In this document: in pieces, positions 9,318 to 19,301 of the stretch
Layout: each line of letters begins with the position of its first letter
Position numbering within the stretch: position 1 is the stretch's first letter
DNA from: Croceicoccus marinus
GTDB lineage: Bacteria > Pseudomonadota > Alphaproteobacteria > Sphingomonadales > Sphingomonadaceae
DNA: 64,000 bases
Direction: 5' to 3'
Assembly (NCBI RefSeq): GCF_001661675.2
Contig: NZ_CP019602.1
Span: 620,001 to 684,000, forward strand
Notes under the pieces: generated by a model
Seen by the model: only the letters and a program-made list of their open reading frames with translations
What the model was told of the DNA's origin: nothing
Databases searched by the model: none
Translations under genes and position numbers: made by a program

Positions 9318-10105
9318 ACGCTCCCATCCAGGCCGTCGCCGCGCTGATGCGCGAGGTCGCCGAAAAGACCATCCTGCCGCGATACCAGTCGCTGGCCGCA
9401 AGCGAGATCGTCGAAAAGGCGCATGACGATGTCGTCACCATCGCCGACCGCGAGAGCGAGGTAATGCTGGCCGAGGGGCTGGCCAGGATCCTGCCCGAGG
9501 CTGCCATCGTGGGCGAGGAAGCCGCCCATGCCGACGGCGCGGTGATGGATCTTCGCGGGGCAGATCTGTGCTGGATCGTCGATCCGCTGGACGGCACCAA
9601 TAATTTCGCGCGCGGCAAGCCGCCCTTCGGCATGATCATCGCGCTGGCCGCGGGCGGCGAGACGCAGGCGGGCTGGCTGTGGGACCCGCTGAACGAGCGG
9701 CTGTGCCACGCCGAGATCGGCAAGGGCGCCTTTATCGATGGGACACGCATCACCGCACGCCCGACCGGCGAGGACCGGCCCGTCGCCGCGATCAGCACCG
9801 TCTTTTTGAACGAGGAGCAGCGCCGCGAAGTGCAGCGCAATGTCGCGCCGCATTTCCGGCTGGTCGACATCCCGCGCTGCGCCGCCGAGCAATATCCGCG
9901 GCTGGCGCTGGGGGTGAACGATGTGTCGGTGTTCAATCGCACGCTGGCATGGGACCATGCGGCGGGCGTGCTGTGGCTGAACGAGGCGGGCGGCAGGGCC
10001 GCGCGGCTGGACGGTTCGCCCTATCGGCCGGACCAGGACGGCACCGGCCTGCTCGCAGCGGCGAGCCCGGCCCTGTGGGACAGGCTCGCCGCTTGCATTC
10101 CCTGA
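9314..10105 (+). CDS. Inositol monophosphatase family phosphatase (HisN/SuhB-like)
   Basis: A 263-residue Mg-dependent, Li-sensitive-type phosphatase. It carries the metal-binding motifs GEEA (near residue 66), WIVDPLDGTNNF (near 90-101) and the C-terminal WDHAAGVLWLNEAGG. The ATG at 9314 overlaps the argJ stop. In alphaproteobacteria, members of this family include histidinol-phosphate phosphatase (HisN) as well as inositol phosphatases. Pairing with argJ makes an amino-acid role attractive, but that is inference and the sequence alone does not settle the substrate. The stop at 10105 abuts the stop of the convergent trxA with no gap. Confidence 0.85.
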   Translation: MNAPIQAVAALMREVAEKTILPRYQSLAASEIVEKAHDDVVTIADRESEVMLAEGLARILPEAAIVGEEAAHADGAVMDLRGADLCWIVDPLDGTNNFARGKPPFGMIIALAAGGETQAGWLWDPLNERLCHAEIGKGAFIDGTRITARPTGEDRPVAAISTVFLNEEQRREVQRNVAPHFRLVDIPRCAAEQYPRLALGVNDVSVFNRTLAWDHAAGVLWLNEAGGRAARLDGSPYRPDQDGTGLLAAASPALWDRLAACIP

Positions 10106-10426
10106 TTACAGTTCGGATTCCAGCCAGCCCTTGAGCTGGCCTTTCGGAGCGGCGCCCAGCTTCTGCGCGACCGCTTCGCCGTTCTTGAACAATACCATCA
10201 GCGGAATCGACTGCACGCCGATCTGGCCGGGCACGCCGGTGTTTTCCATGATGTCCATCTTGGCGATGGTGACCTTGTCCGCCAGCTCCTCGCTGATTTC
10301 CTCGAGCGCGGGGGCGATCATCTTGCACGGGCCGCACCAGTCGGCCCAGAAATCGACCAGCACGGGCTTGTCGGATTTGAGCACCTGTTCCTCGAAGCTG
10401 GCGTCGGTGACGGCGATGGTGGGCAT
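10106..10426 (-). CDS. trxA: Thioredoxin
   Basis: A 106-residue single-domain thioredoxin with the active site WCGPCK (Cys31, Cys34) and the cis-proline loop in IPLMVLFKNGE. It is a cytosolic disulfide reductase serving ribonucleotide reductase, peroxiredoxins and others. The start at 10426 (MPTIAV) was chosen because AAGGAG precedes it by eight bases; the more upstream in-frame ATG would add ten unlike residues. It lies downstream of addA in the same direction, separated by about 95 bases, a neighbourhood common in alphaproteobacteria. It may have its own promoter in that gap. Confidence 0.95.
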   Translation of the reverse strand: MPTIAVTDASFEEQVLKSDKPVLVDFWADWCGPCKMIAPALEEISEELADKVTIAKMDIMENTGVPGQIGVQSIPLMVLFKNGEAVAQKLGAAPKGQLKGWLESEL

Positions 10427-10521
10427 GGGATTCTCCTTGAAGGGGGATGTCTGCAAAAGGTCTTGGCACCATAGATAGGACGGCGGCGGCCAGACGCAAA
10501 CCGCGCGCGGGGCAATGGTTT

Positions 10522-13500
10522 CTAGGCCCCCCTTAACGCCGCCTTCTCACGCGCCATCACATCGGCGGGAATCGCGAACAGGCGCGGCGCATGGGTATAG
10601 AGCAGCAGCGCCTCGACCTCTCGGCCCGGATGGATCGCCTCCAGCGCGCAGGCATAGGCAGCCATCTGGCGCAGATAGGCGGGCGGGATGGCGGCGAAAT
10701 CGTCAGGCGGGCGGCGCGCGGTCTTGAAATCGACGATGCGGATAGGGTCGCCTTTCGCCGCGTCGCCCAAGTGCAGCCGGTCGACCGTGCCAGCCACCAC
10801 GCGCGCGCCGACCGTGGCGGAGAACGACACTTCGGCCAGGGCTTCGGGCGCGAACAGGTCGGCGCATTCCGGGGCCATCAGCACGCGGATCGCGGCCTGC
10901 GCCATTTCGGCGCGGGTTTCTTCCGAAAGGTCCGCCGCCTGCCGTTCCAGCCAGCGCATCGCAGCGTCGATGCGGCGTTCGGGCGGCAGTTCGGGCAGGC
11001 GTTCCAGCAGCCGGTGGATCAGCACGCCGCGCCGCGCGGCATCGACGCCGATCCCGCCCATCGGCGCATGCGGCGGCTCGGCGGCTTCGTGCGGATCGCC
11101 CAAAGACGACGGCGCAAGCGGGCGGGGCGGCGCAGGCTCGGCACCCGCCGGGGCCAGCGCCCAGCCGGGCAGCAGCGCGAAACCGGTCTGCCTTGCGCCC
11201 GCGGGCATGCCGGGCGTACGCTCCGCCCCCTGGCCCAATTGCTTCATGCCACCCCAGATCGGATCGGCCAGCCAGTCACCGGCTTCCCCGAACAGGGGAG
11301 CAAGCCGCGCATACCAGCTGTTCGCCGGGGGCTCGGTCTTCTTGGCCCGCAGCGCGCCTGCCAGAAACAGCGCTTCCTCCGCCCGCGTCATCGCGACATA
11401 GAGCAGCCGCCAGTGCTCCTCGCGCTCTTCCTTTGCGGCGGTTGCCTCTGCCTTGGCGATCGGGCCCAGCTTCTCCGCCTTTTTGAGCGACGGCAGCGGC
11501 AGGGTGCGCGGCGCGAAGCCCGGCGCATCGGGCAGCGGTTCGGTCAGTTCCAGCGTGCGTGGGGGCGACAAATCGGGATCGTCCGCCGCATCGGCCAGGA
11601 TCACGATGGGCGCCTGCAGCCCCTTGGACCCGTGCACCGTCATCACGCGCACCAGCCCGCCCTGCTGGTCCGCCTCGCGCTTCAGCTCGCCGTCGCCCGC
11701 CTCGAACCAGCGGATGAAACCGGCAAGACTGGGGGTCTGGCTGGCGCTGAAGGCCATGGCGGCGTTCAGCATCTCGTCAATGGGGTCGTTGACCTCGCCC
11801 CCCAGCCGCGCGGCCAGTCTGCGGCGGGCCTGCCAAGGGCCGACCAGCATCCAGTGCAGCAGCGCCTGCGGCGTGTCGTAATCGGCCAGCCGCAAAAGAT
11901 CGTTGAGCATGGCCAGCGCCTGACGCGGGCGGCTTTCGGTGCTGGCGCGCAGATGGTCGTAGAGCCGCACACCCTTTTCGCGCCAGCCATGTTCCAGCAG
12001 CTCTTCCTGCGACCAGCCGAAGATGGGTGAGACCAGCAGGCAGGCGAGCGACAGATCGTCCTCCGGCTGCGCGGCAAAGCGCATCGCCGCCATCAGGTCG
12101 CGCACGCCCAGCGGCGCGCCCAGCCGCAGCCGGTCCACGCCCGCGACCGGCACGCCCTTGGCATGCAGCCGTGCGACGATCAGCCCTGCCAGCTCCTTGC
12201 GCTTGCGGACGAGGACCATCACGTCGCCGGGTCCGGCCAGCCTCTCGCCGCCCTTTACCAGAGGGAAGCCCGCGTCGATCCAGTGGCGGATCTGGACGGC
12301 GATATTCTCGGCCACGCGGCGGTCGGGGCGCGAGAGCCAGCCCTCGGTTCCTTCGTCGGTGTCCTCGTCCTCGCCGCCGGGATCGCCCACCGTGCGCCAC
12401 AGCACGACCTGTCCGGGGCGCTTTTCGCCCAGATGCACGCCGGGATCGTCGGCGAGGCCCAGCGCTTCCGGCCCGATTTCGGCAATCGCGGCATCGACGA
12501 AGTCGAGCACGGGCTGCGCGGTGCGATAGCTGCGGGCAAGGCCGTATTCGCGGAACGGGCGCTGCTCTTTCGCACCGCGCGTGAAGGACAGGTTCTCGAT
12601 CGCGCCGGCCATGCGGGCCTTGACCCGGTCGCGGGCGCGCTGGAAATTCTCGGGGCTGGTGCCCTGGAAGCGGAAGATCGCCTGCTTGTAGTCGCCCACC
12701 ACGAACAAGGTGCGCAGGCGGTCGCCGCGCGCGCCTTCGCCGGTGAAGAACTCCTCGGTCAGCGCGTCGATCACGTCCCATTGCGCGCTGTTGGTATCCT
12801 GCGCCTCGTCGACGAGGATGTGGTCGAACTGCCGGTCGAGCTTGTAGCGGATCCACGCCGACATGTCGGAGCGTTTGAGCAGCCTTGCGGCCTCGGCGAT
12901 CTGGTCGTCGAAATCGATCAGCCCGGCGCGCGCCTTGGCCTCGCCCCATTTCAGCGCGAAGGCCCGGCCAAGGGTGAGCGCGGGGGCGAGCCACTGGGCG
13001 AGCGCGCCGAGGTTCTTCGCCTCCTCCACCTTGTCGAGGCAAGTGATCGCCCGATACGCGTATTCACCGTAGTCGGGATCGATCTTGGACAGGTTTGCCA
13101 GATACTTGGGCTCGCCCTTGTCGTTCATGAGCGCCTTGCGGAGATCGGTACTGGCGGCCAGTCGCGCTGTCCCATCGCCCGCCAGCCACGCTCCGATCGG
13201 ACCCGCCATCTTGCCCGCGGTCGCCGTGCCCCATGCCAGCAAGGCGTCATGGCATCGCCGAAGCGACTGCGTGTCGAACGCTGCGTCTTCGCATAAGGAT
13301 GCAACGGTTGCCGGATCGTGATCTGGCTTAAGCCCCAGCAGCCGATAGACGCGCGGCAATAGCGGGGGCTTCCAGCTTCCGGTCCCTTCCCATGCGGCGC
13401 GCGCTTCGGCGCAGGCCATCAGGAAGCGTTCTATCGCGCCCTGATCGGCGCGCAGCGACATGGTGGCCAGCGCGTCGGTCAGCGAAGTGTCGCCCCGCTC

Positions 13501-14016
13501 CTCCGCCGCGATCAGCAATTCCGCCAGCGTGTCGCGCAGCAGCAGTTCGCGGTCGCGGTCCTCCATCGGGCGGGTGCCGGGCACCAGCCCCGCCTCGAGC
13601 GGGAAGGCCGACAGCAGCCACTGCGAGAATGCGTGGATCGTCTCGATGCGAAGGCCGCCGCCGGGGCAGTCGAGCACGGCGGCAAAGCGCGTGCGGGCGC
13701 GGGCGATGTCGTCGGGGCCGAACTCACCGCCGATCGCCTGCAGGTCGCGGGCCAGTGCAATCTCGTCCGCGCGCACCCAGCTGGCGAGCACGTCGTTGAC
13801 CCGGTTCGCCATTTCCGCCGCGCCCGCCTTGGTAAAGGTCAGGCATAATATCTGCGACGGTTCGACGTCGCCCTGCAGCAACAGCCGCAGCACGCGGGCG
13901 GACAGCACCTGCGTCTTGCCGGTGCCCGCGCTGGCCGAAAGCCAGACGGTATCGGCGGGGTTCACCGCCTCGCGCTGGCTGCCGGCGAGCGGATAGACCT
14001 TGGCGGGACCGCTCAC
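10522..14016 (-). CDS. addA: Double-strand break repair helicase AddA
   Basis: A 1,164-residue UvrD/RecB-like helicase-nuclease subunit. Motif I is SASAGTGKT at 27-35, motif Ia LCLTFTKAGAAEM follows near 57, and the Walker B/DEAD-type motif VDEAQDTN is near residue 402. Later motifs include VMTVHGSKGLQAPIV and LLYVAMTRAEE. The C-terminus is a PD-(D/E)XK nuclease with TVDRLHL near 1075 and IVDFKTA near 1095. With AddB it forms the alphaproteobacterial counterpart of RecBCD, processing DNA ends for RecA. The start codon is GTG at 14016, overlapping the addB stop by four bases (GTGA). Confidence 0.95.
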   Translation of the reverse strand: MSGPAKVYPLAGSQREAVNPADTVWLSASAGTGKTQVLSARVLRLLLQGDVEPSQILCLTFTKAGAAEMANRVNDVLASWVRADEIALARDLQAIGGEFGPDDIARARTRFAAVLDCPGGGLRIETIHAFSQWLLSAFPLEAGLVPGTRPMEDRDRELLLRDTLAELLIAAEERGDTSLTDALATMSLRADQGAIERFLMACAEARAAWEGTGSWKPPLLPRVYRLLGLKPDHDPATVASLCEDAAFDTQSLRRCHDALLAWGTATAGKMAGPIGAWLAGDGTARLAASTDLRKALMNDKGEPKYLANLSKIDPDYGEYAYRAITCLDKVEEAKNLGALAQWLAPALTLGRAFALKWGEAKARAGLIDFDDQIAEAARLLKRSDMSAWIRYKLDRQFDHILVDEAQDTNSAQWDVIDALTEEFFTGEGARGDRLRTLFVVGDYKQAIFRFQGTSPENFQRARDRVKARMAGAIENLSFTRGAKEQRPFREYGLARSYRTAQPVLDFVDAAIAEIGPEALGLADDPGVHLGEKRPGQVVLWRTVGDPGGEDEDTDEGTEGWLSRPDRRVAENIAVQIRHWIDAGFPLVKGGERLAGPGDVMVLVRKRKELAGLIVARLHAKGVPVAGVDRLRLGAPLGVRDLMAAMRFAAQPEDDLSLACLLVSPIFGWSQEELLEHGWREKGVRLYDHLRASTESRPRQALAMLNDLLRLADYDTPQALLHWMLVGPWQARRRLAARLGGEVNDPIDEMLNAAMAFSASQTPSLAGFIRWFEAGDGELKREADQQGGLVRVMTVHGSKGLQAPIVILADAADDPDLSPPRTLELTEPLPDAPGFAPRTLPLPSLKKAEKLGPIAKAEATAAKEEREEHWRLLYVAMTRAEEALFLAGALRAKKTEPPANSWYARLAPLFGEAGDWLADPIWGGMKQLGQGAERTPGMPAGARQTGFALLPGWALAPAGAEPAPPRPLAPSSLGDPHEAAEPPHAPMGGIGVDAARRGVLIHRLLERLPELPPERRIDAAMRWLERQAADLSEETRAEMAQAAIRVLMAPECADLFAPEALAEVSFSATVGARVVAGTVDRLHLGDAAKGDPIRIVDFKTARRPPDDFAAIPPAYLRQMAAYACALEAIHPGREVEALLLYTHAPRLFAIPADVMAREKAALRGA

Positions 14017-17000
14017 TGGTCGCCCCCTTCAGGCCCGCGCCCCTGCCATTCGTCCAGCCGCATCAGCTGGTCGTAATCGTTGTATCCCGGCAGATCGGGA
14101 TTGAGCCGCGCGGTGAACGGCTCCTCGCCCACGATCCAGCGGTCGAGCGCGTCGTGGAGCAGGTGTTCGCTCTCGCCCAGGAAATCCTCGCGCGGGATGC
14201 CGCTTTTCTTGCGGCCTTCGAGGATGGGTTCGTCGCGATAGCCGAACTCGCCCGACTTGCGATTCCGGGCGAGCGACCAGTATTCGAAATGGGTCGGCTC
14301 ACCGCGCAGCTGGTCGAAGCCCTCATGCGCCGCGATCACGCCCGTCGTGCCAAGTTGCAGCGCGAAACCCGCCGCGACTTCGGAGGCGCGGGGCGGGTGG
14401 CCCGTCTTGTAGTCGACGATGGCCAGCTCGCCATTCGGCAGCCGGTCTATGCGGTCGGCGCGGGCGCTGATCTCGACGCCCTTTACCGTGATGCGGCCCT
14501 TTTCCTCGACCGCCGCGATCTCGCGCCCCTCGGCGCGCAGGGCCTGCGTTTCGGCATCCAGCCATTCGAGCGCGGCCAGCAGGCGCGGCTGCCACAGCCC
14601 GCGCATGAACGGATGGCCGGAGAGTTCGCGCAGCCGCTCCTCGGCCAGCGGGATCAGCGCGCCGGGGGCGGCATCGTGCTTCCAGTACCAGTCCTCGAGG
14701 ATCGCGTGCACCGCGCTGCCCCGCCAGGCGGGCGTCGGCTCCTCGTCGATGCTTTCCAGCCGCTTCAGCCGCAATATGTGCGAGGCATAGAACTGGTACG
14801 GGTCGGATCGCAGCCGGTCCAGGGCGGTTGCGCTGATGTCGACCTTGCGCTGTTCGGCGCTTGGCACCGGCGCGGGCTGGGGGTGCGGATCGGCGGGCTG
14901 CGCGAAATCCAGCTGTTCGGCCAGCGCCGGGATCTCGGTCTCCATGTGCCGGTCCAGCAATTCGCCCAGCATCGCGCGCACGCGCAGCACGAAGCGGCTG
15001 GCGATGGCGGGGCCGCTGGCGTCCTTGCGCGCGTAGGACAGCACCACTTCGGGCGCGCCCAGCGCTGCGGCAAGGTCGTGCGCCGACAGGCCGATGCGGA
15101 AATCGCCGCCCGGCACGCCCAGCGCGCGCATCACGGCGGGCGCGACCAGCGGGTCGCGGGCAGGGGGCTGGGGCCAGCTGTTCTCGGTCAATCCGCCGCA
15201 GATGACGAGGTCGGCGCGGCTCATCCGCGCCTCGATCAGGCCATAGATCGCGATGCGCGGGTGCCCGCCATAGGGCGGCCGGACCGAGATCGTGTCGATC
15301 GCATCGCGCAGCACCAGCGGCACCTCGGCGGGGGCGAGCGCGGTCGGCACCTCGCGGGCGCCTTCGCGCAATGTCTCCATCGCGGCGGAGAGAGCGCGGC
15401 CGTCCGCCTCGGCCCAGATGCGGGTTTCGCACAGCGCCTCGCCCGCCGCCGCGATGGCGGAGAGCGCCTCGGCCATGTCGACGGTTTCGTGTTCGCCCAG
15501 CGCCACCAGCGGTTCGACGATGGGTTCGACCTGCGTTTCCCACCAGTCGAGCAGGGTGGTGCTGCCCCGTTCCTTCGCATGGCTCTTCAGCATGGCGCGG
15601 ATCGGTTCCAGCCCGACATCGATGCGCGGACCGCGCAGCAGCTTTTCGAACCGGCGCAGGCGGCGCAGCCATGCGGCGCGCGCGTCCCCCGTGCCGCCCG
15701 CCAGCGGATGCGACAGCGCGGCGACCAGCGGCACCGGCGCGGCGCGGGCAGCCAGGATTTCCGCAAGCAGCAGCGCCATGCGGCCCGCCGTGGTGTGCGG
15801 CATCGGGCGGCCCGCCGAATCGTCGGCCTGGATGTTCCAGCGCTTGAGATGCGCGATCACGCGCCCCGCCAGCCCGCGATCCGGCGTCACCAGCGCGACG
15901 CGGCGTTCGGGCACCTCCAGCGCCTCGCGGATCAGCAGGGCGATGGCCTGCGCCTCGTGCTCCGGCCTTGCGGTTTCCATCAGGCGCACGCCCGACAGGC
16001 GGCGGCGTTCGGGCGGCAGATCGACCCAGCTCGCGCTTTCCCTGGGCGGCAGGAACAGGCTGGACAAGGCGCGGCTACGCTCGGGCGGCGCGGCGGAGGC
16101 GCCCCGGCGGTGCCAGGGGCGCACCTCGCCCCGCGCGACACCCATGCGGTTCAGCAGCAGCTTCAGATGATATTGCGGATGCGTCACCGCGTCGCTGGGC
16201 CCCAGCGGCGCGTCGCCCGGTTCGGCCCCGATGCCTGCGCGGCCCAGCGAATCCCAGACCTCGTCTTCCAGCGAGAGGTCGAGGTCGGGCAGCACCACCG
16301 CCCCTTTCGGCAGGCCGGCGATCGCGCGCAGCAGGCCGGCGATGGCGGGGCTGGCGCTGGTGATGCCCGCCGCGACGATCGGCATTGGCGGCGGGTCCTC
16401 GCGCCAGCGGCGGGCCGCGTGGTCGAACAGCGCATTGCGCCGCGCGGGCACGTCGGTCTCGCCGCGCTGCTGCAATTCGGCCAGCCACATCGCCTGCACC
16501 GTGGCGAACAGATGCAGGTTCTGCTTCCAGTGCTCCGACAGCTCGCCCACGATGTCGAGCACGCGTTCACCCAGCAGTTCCTCGGGCCCGATGCCTTCGA
16601 CCAGCAGCCGGTCCATCGCGCGCCCGATCTCGCGCGCCTGCCGCAGCAGGGCCGAGGCGACGGGGATCTGCATGCCCGCGCGCTCCATCGCCTGTTTCAG
16701 CAATTGCGCCAGCCGCAGCCAGCGCCGCGTGGGATCGGCGGCGGGCGGGATGTCCGCGCCTTCCCCTATCGGATCGAGCAGCGGCCCCAAAGTCTCGTCC
16801 AGCTCGATATCGCCGATAACCGCCATGCGCGGCAGCAGCAGGCCCCCCGATATCTCTGGCCTGCTATCCTCGCCCATCAGGCGGGTGAACGCCTCGGTCA
16901 TGGTGCGGATCGCGCGGCGGCCGGGCAGAAGCAATGTCAGCCGCGCGAGGCCATAGCCATCCTCGTGGTAACGCGGCACCAGACCCGCCGCCAGCGCATC

Positions 17001-17054
17001 GGCAAAGCCGCGATGGGCAGCGATGGAGTAGATCGAGAGTTGCTGCGAGGCCAC
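14013..17054 (-). CDS. addB: Double-strand break repair protein AddB
   Basis: About 1,013 residues from a GTG at 17054, the first in-frame start after the upstream stop (TAA at 17057-17059). The longer open frame reaching 17333 lies over the murU coding region and was not used. The N-terminal half is an inactive helicase-like region. The C-terminus is a RecB-type nuclease with ARADRIDRL near residue 863, IVDYKTG near 880 and the downstream AGFALQLGT helix. It is the alphaproteobacterial AddB type. Stop and addA start overlap, so the two subunits are made in a coupled way. No clear Shine-Dalgarno precedes the GTG, consistent with reliance on coupling to murU two bases upstream. Confidence 0.93.
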   Translation of the reverse strand: MASQQLSIYSIAAHRGFADALAAGLVPRYHEDGYGLARLTLLLPGRRAIRTMTEAFTRLMGEDSRPEISGGLLLPRMAVIGDIELDETLGPLLDPIGEGADIPPAADPTRRWLRLAQLLKQAMERAGMQIPVASALLRQAREIGRAMDRLLVEGIGPEELLGERVLDIVGELSEHWKQNLHLFATVQAMWLAELQQRGETDVPARRNALFDHAARRWREDPPPMPIVAAGITSASPAIAGLLRAIAGLPKGAVVLPDLDLSLEDEVWDSLGRAGIGAEPGDAPLGPSDAVTHPQYHLKLLLNRMGVARGEVRPWHRRGASAAPPERSRALSSLFLPPRESASWVDLPPERRRLSGVRLMETARPEHEAQAIALLIREALEVPERRVALVTPDRGLAGRVIAHLKRWNIQADDSAGRPMPHTTAGRMALLLAEILAARAAPVPLVAALSHPLAGGTGDARAAWLRRLRRFEKLLRGPRIDVGLEPIRAMLKSHAKERGSTTLLDWWETQVEPIVEPLVALGEHETVDMAEALSAIAAAGEALCETRIWAEADGRALSAAMETLREGAREVPTALAPAEVPLVLRDAIDTISVRPPYGGHPRIAIYGLIEARMSRADLVICGGLTENSWPQPPARDPLVAPAVMRALGVPGGDFRIGLSAHDLAAALGAPEVVLSYARKDASGPAIASRFVLRVRAMLGELLDRHMETEIPALAEQLDFAQPADPHPQPAPVPSAEQRKVDISATALDRLRSDPYQFYASHILRLKRLESIDEEPTPAWRGSAVHAILEDWYWKHDAAPGALIPLAEERLRELSGHPFMRGLWQPRLLAALEWLDAETQALRAEGREIAAVEEKGRITVKGVEISARADRIDRLPNGELAIVDYKTGHPPRASEVAAGFALQLGTTGVIAAHEGFDQLRGEPTHFEYWSLARNRKSGEFGYRDEPILEGRKKSGIPREDFLGESEHLLHDALDRWIVGEEPFTARLNPDLPGYNDYDQLMRLDEWQGRGPEGGDQ

Positions 17055-17056
17055 GC

Positions 17057-17794
17057 TTACAGCACGTCGGCGAACAGGGCCTCGGCCGGCGCGATATGCT
17101 GGGGTTCGCCGATCTCGATCCAGTCGCCCTGGTGCACGACGCCGTAAAGCCGCCCTTCCTCGATCGCGCGGTTCCAGAACACATTGGTCGAGAATTTCGC
17201 CTCGTCCGGCGGATCGCGCAGCAGCGATTTGGCGATCAGCTGGATGCCGGTGAACACATAGGGCGCGACCCGGCCCGACTTGCGGCGCGTGATCCGGCCA
17301 TAAGGGTCGAGGTGGAAGTCGCCCTTGCCGCAATAATTATGCGCGCGCTTGTGCGGCACCATCAGCAGCAGCGCGTCCATCCTGTCCGCATCCCACGCGC
17401 CCGAAAGCTCGTGGAACACGTCGACCGGCCCGTCGAGCCACATCGCATCGGAATTGAGGCAGAAGAACGGGTCCGCGTCGATCAGCGGCCATGCGCGCAC
17501 CAGCCCGCCGCCGGTTTCCAGCAATTGATCGCGCTCGTCCGAGATGGTGATCTGCGGGGCGCTGCGCAGTTTCATGTGCCCTTCGATATGATCGGGCAGG
17601 TAATGCACATTGACGACCGCGCGCGCGATCCCCGCATCGGCGATCTTGTCGAGCGCATGGTCGAGCAGCGGCTTGCCCGCCACGCGGACCATCGGCTTGG
17701 GCCGGCTGGTGGTGAGCGGGCGCATGCGCTTGCCCAGCCCCGCGGCCATGACCATCGCGACATCGCTGGCAAGCGGCGGGCAGGTGAGGGCCAT
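17057..17794 (-). CDS. murU: N-acetylmuramate-1-phosphate uridylyltransferase (MurU-like nucleotidyltransferase)
   Basis: A 245-residue sugar-phosphate nucleotidyltransferase starting MALTCPPLASDVAMVMAAG. The signature GLGKRMRPLT...KPM binds the nucleotide, and LNSDAMW carries the metal-binding Asp. It sits five bases after the kinase gene amgK, the pairing that defines the cell-wall sugar salvage route in Pseudomonas and relatives: AmgK makes MurNAc-1-P and MurU makes UDP-MurNAc, bypassing MurA and hence fosfomycin. The assignment rests on this pairing and on family similarity. A general nucleotidyltransferase role remains possible. Confidence 0.85.
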   Translation of the reverse strand: MALTCPPLASDVAMVMAAGLGKRMRPLTTSRPKPMVRVAGKPLLDHALDKIADAGIARAVVNVHYLPDHIEGHMKLRSAPQITISDERDQLLETGGGLVRAWPLIDADPFFCLNSDAMWLDGPVDVFHELSGAWDADRMDALLLMVPHKRAHNYCGKGDFHLDPYGRITRRKSGRVAPYVFTGIQLIAKSLLRDPPDEAKFSTNVFWNRAIEEGRLYGVVHQGDWIEIGEPQHIAPAEALFADVL

Positions 17795-17799
17795 CAGCC

Positions 17800-18828
17800 T
17801 TACGCCTCGCCCGTCGCGCCGCTGGCGGCCCGCAGTTCGCCGGGGATGTTCGCGTCCATCCAGCGCGCCACGGGCTCCAGCGCGGGATGGGCAAGGTCGC
17901 GTTCGAGCAGATCCCACACGCGCGGGATCAGGCCGAGGTAATGGTGCTTGCCGTCGCGGCGCGACAGGCGCACGAAAATGCCCACGATCTTGGCGTTCCG
18001 CTGCGCGCCCAGGATCGCGTAATCCGACAGGAAATCCTCACCCGCGCCGGTGCGCGCACGGTAATGGTCCAGCATCGCGGCCTCAAGCTCGGGCGCGACG
18101 TCGCGGCGCGCATCCTGCAGCAGCGAGACGAGGTCGTAGGCCGGATGCCCGACCAGCGCGTCCTGAAAATCCAGCAGGCCCTGTTCGTGGACCGAGTCCA
18201 GCAGCATCACGTTCTCGGCATGATAGTCGCGCAGCACGGTGACGCCTCCGCCGGGCAGCTTCGCCTGCGTGTCGAGCACGGGCGCCAGCACTTCGCGCCA
18301 CGCCGCCTCGAACCCGTCGTCGTCGACCGCCAGCCCGTGCGCGACGCAGAACCATTCGGTGAACAGCTTCGCCTCGCGCAGATAGGTGTTGAGGTCGTAG
18401 GGATCGAAAGGACCGGCGGGCGCATCCGCCAGCCGGGCCAACACGTCGACCGCGGCGGCATAGACGTCATGCTCGTCCTGCGCCGCCCGGTCCAAGTGGT
18501 CGCGCATGCGGCGGTGGCCGAAATCCTCCAGCAGGACCAGGCCCTGCCCGGCGTCCTCGGCCAGGATCGCGGGGGCGCGAAAGCCGTGGTCGGCCAGGTA
18601 ATGCGCGGCCTTCAGGAACGGACCCGGATCCTCGTGCGGCGGGGGCGCGTCCATCAGCATCGCGCTTTCGCCTTTCCCGCTTCCTGACGAACGCACCACG
18701 CGGAAATAGCGGCGGAACGAGGCATCGCCCGGCAGCGCGTGGATGTCCCCGTCGCCCCAGCCGGCCGCGTCGAGGAACGCGCGGGCATGGGGAGGGAAGG
18801 GACGGGATGCGGAAGCGGGCGTGTTCAT
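17800..18828 (-). CDS. amgK: Anomeric N-acetylmuramate/N-acetylglucosamine kinase (APH-fold)
   Basis: A 342-residue aminoglycoside-phosphotransferase-fold kinase. Catalytic loop LRDYHAENVMLL and the metal-binding LLDFQDALVGHPAYDL are intact, and GDASFRRYFRV lies in the N-lobe. The start is MNTPASASRP at 18828, whose ATG overlaps the tsaE stop (ATGA). A slightly longer in-frame ATG at 18846 would run into tsaE and is less likely. It is followed five bases later by murU, which supports the AmgK assignment. This gene is often annotated only as phosphotransferase. Confidence 0.85.
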   Translation of the reverse strand: MNTPASASRPFPPHARAFLDAAGWGDGDIHALPGDASFRRYFRVVRSSGSGKGESAMLMDAPPPHEDPGPFLKAAHYLADHGFRAPAILAEDAGQGLVLLEDFGHRRMRDHLDRAAQDEHDVYAAAVDVLARLADAPAGPFDPYDLNTYLREAKLFTEWFCVAHGLAVDDDGFEAAWREVLAPVLDTQAKLPGGGVTVLRDYHAENVMLLDSVHEQGLLDFQDALVGHPAYDLVSLLQDARRDVAPELEAAMLDHYRARTGAGEDFLSDYAILGAQRNAKIVGIFVRLSRRDGKHHYLGLIPRVWDLLERDLAHPALEPVARWMDANIPGELRAASGATGEA

Positions 18829-19292
18829 CCCCAGCGCTCTAGCCAATCGTGCCCCGCGCGGGCAATGGCGATCCGGCAGTCACCCGATGTTTCGATGTGG
18901 ATTGCGAGACAGGCGGGGTCATGCGCGAAGCCGCCCGCCATTTCCGGCCACTCGGCGATCAGCGCGGCGTCCTGCAGATAATCGTCGAGGCCCAGCTCTT
19001 CCGCCTCTGCCGGATCCTCCAGCCGGTAGAAATCGGCATGCACCAAAGGCAGCGCCACGCCGGACCCATCGGGGGCCGGATCATATGTCTGGATGATCGC
19101 GAAGGTCGGGCTGGGCACTTCGCCTGCATGCCCCAGCGCGGCGATGATCGCGCGGGCCAGAGTGGTCTTGCCCGCGCCCAGCCCGCCGCTCAGCGCGACG
19201 ACATCGCCCGCGCGCAGCAGCCCCGCGATTCGCGTGCCCAGCGCCTGCGTCGCGGCAAGGTCGGGCAAGGGATGGCGGGTCTCGCTGCTCAT
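18825..19292 (-). CDS. tsaE: tRNA threonylcarbamoyladenosine biosynthesis ATPase TsaE
   Basis: A 155-residue TsaE, the ATPase that activates the TsaB/TsaD complex in t6A modification of ANN-decoding tRNAs. It has Walker A GGLGAGKTTLAR (residues 36-47), the conserved SPTF (61-64) and HADFYRL (84-90). A TGAGG motif precedes the ATG by eight bases, inside the nine-base gap after divL. It is the second gene of the minus-strand run, and its stop overlaps the amgK start. Confidence 0.95.
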   Translation of the reverse strand: MSSETRHPLPDLAATQALGTRIAGLLRAGDVVALSGGLGAGKTTLARAIIAALGHAGEVPSPTFAIIQTYDPAPDGSGVALPLVHADFYRLEDPAEAEELGLDDYLQDAALIAEWPEMAGGFAHDPACLAIHIETSGDCRIAIARAGHDWLERWG

Positions 19293-19301
19293 CGCCGGGC
19301 C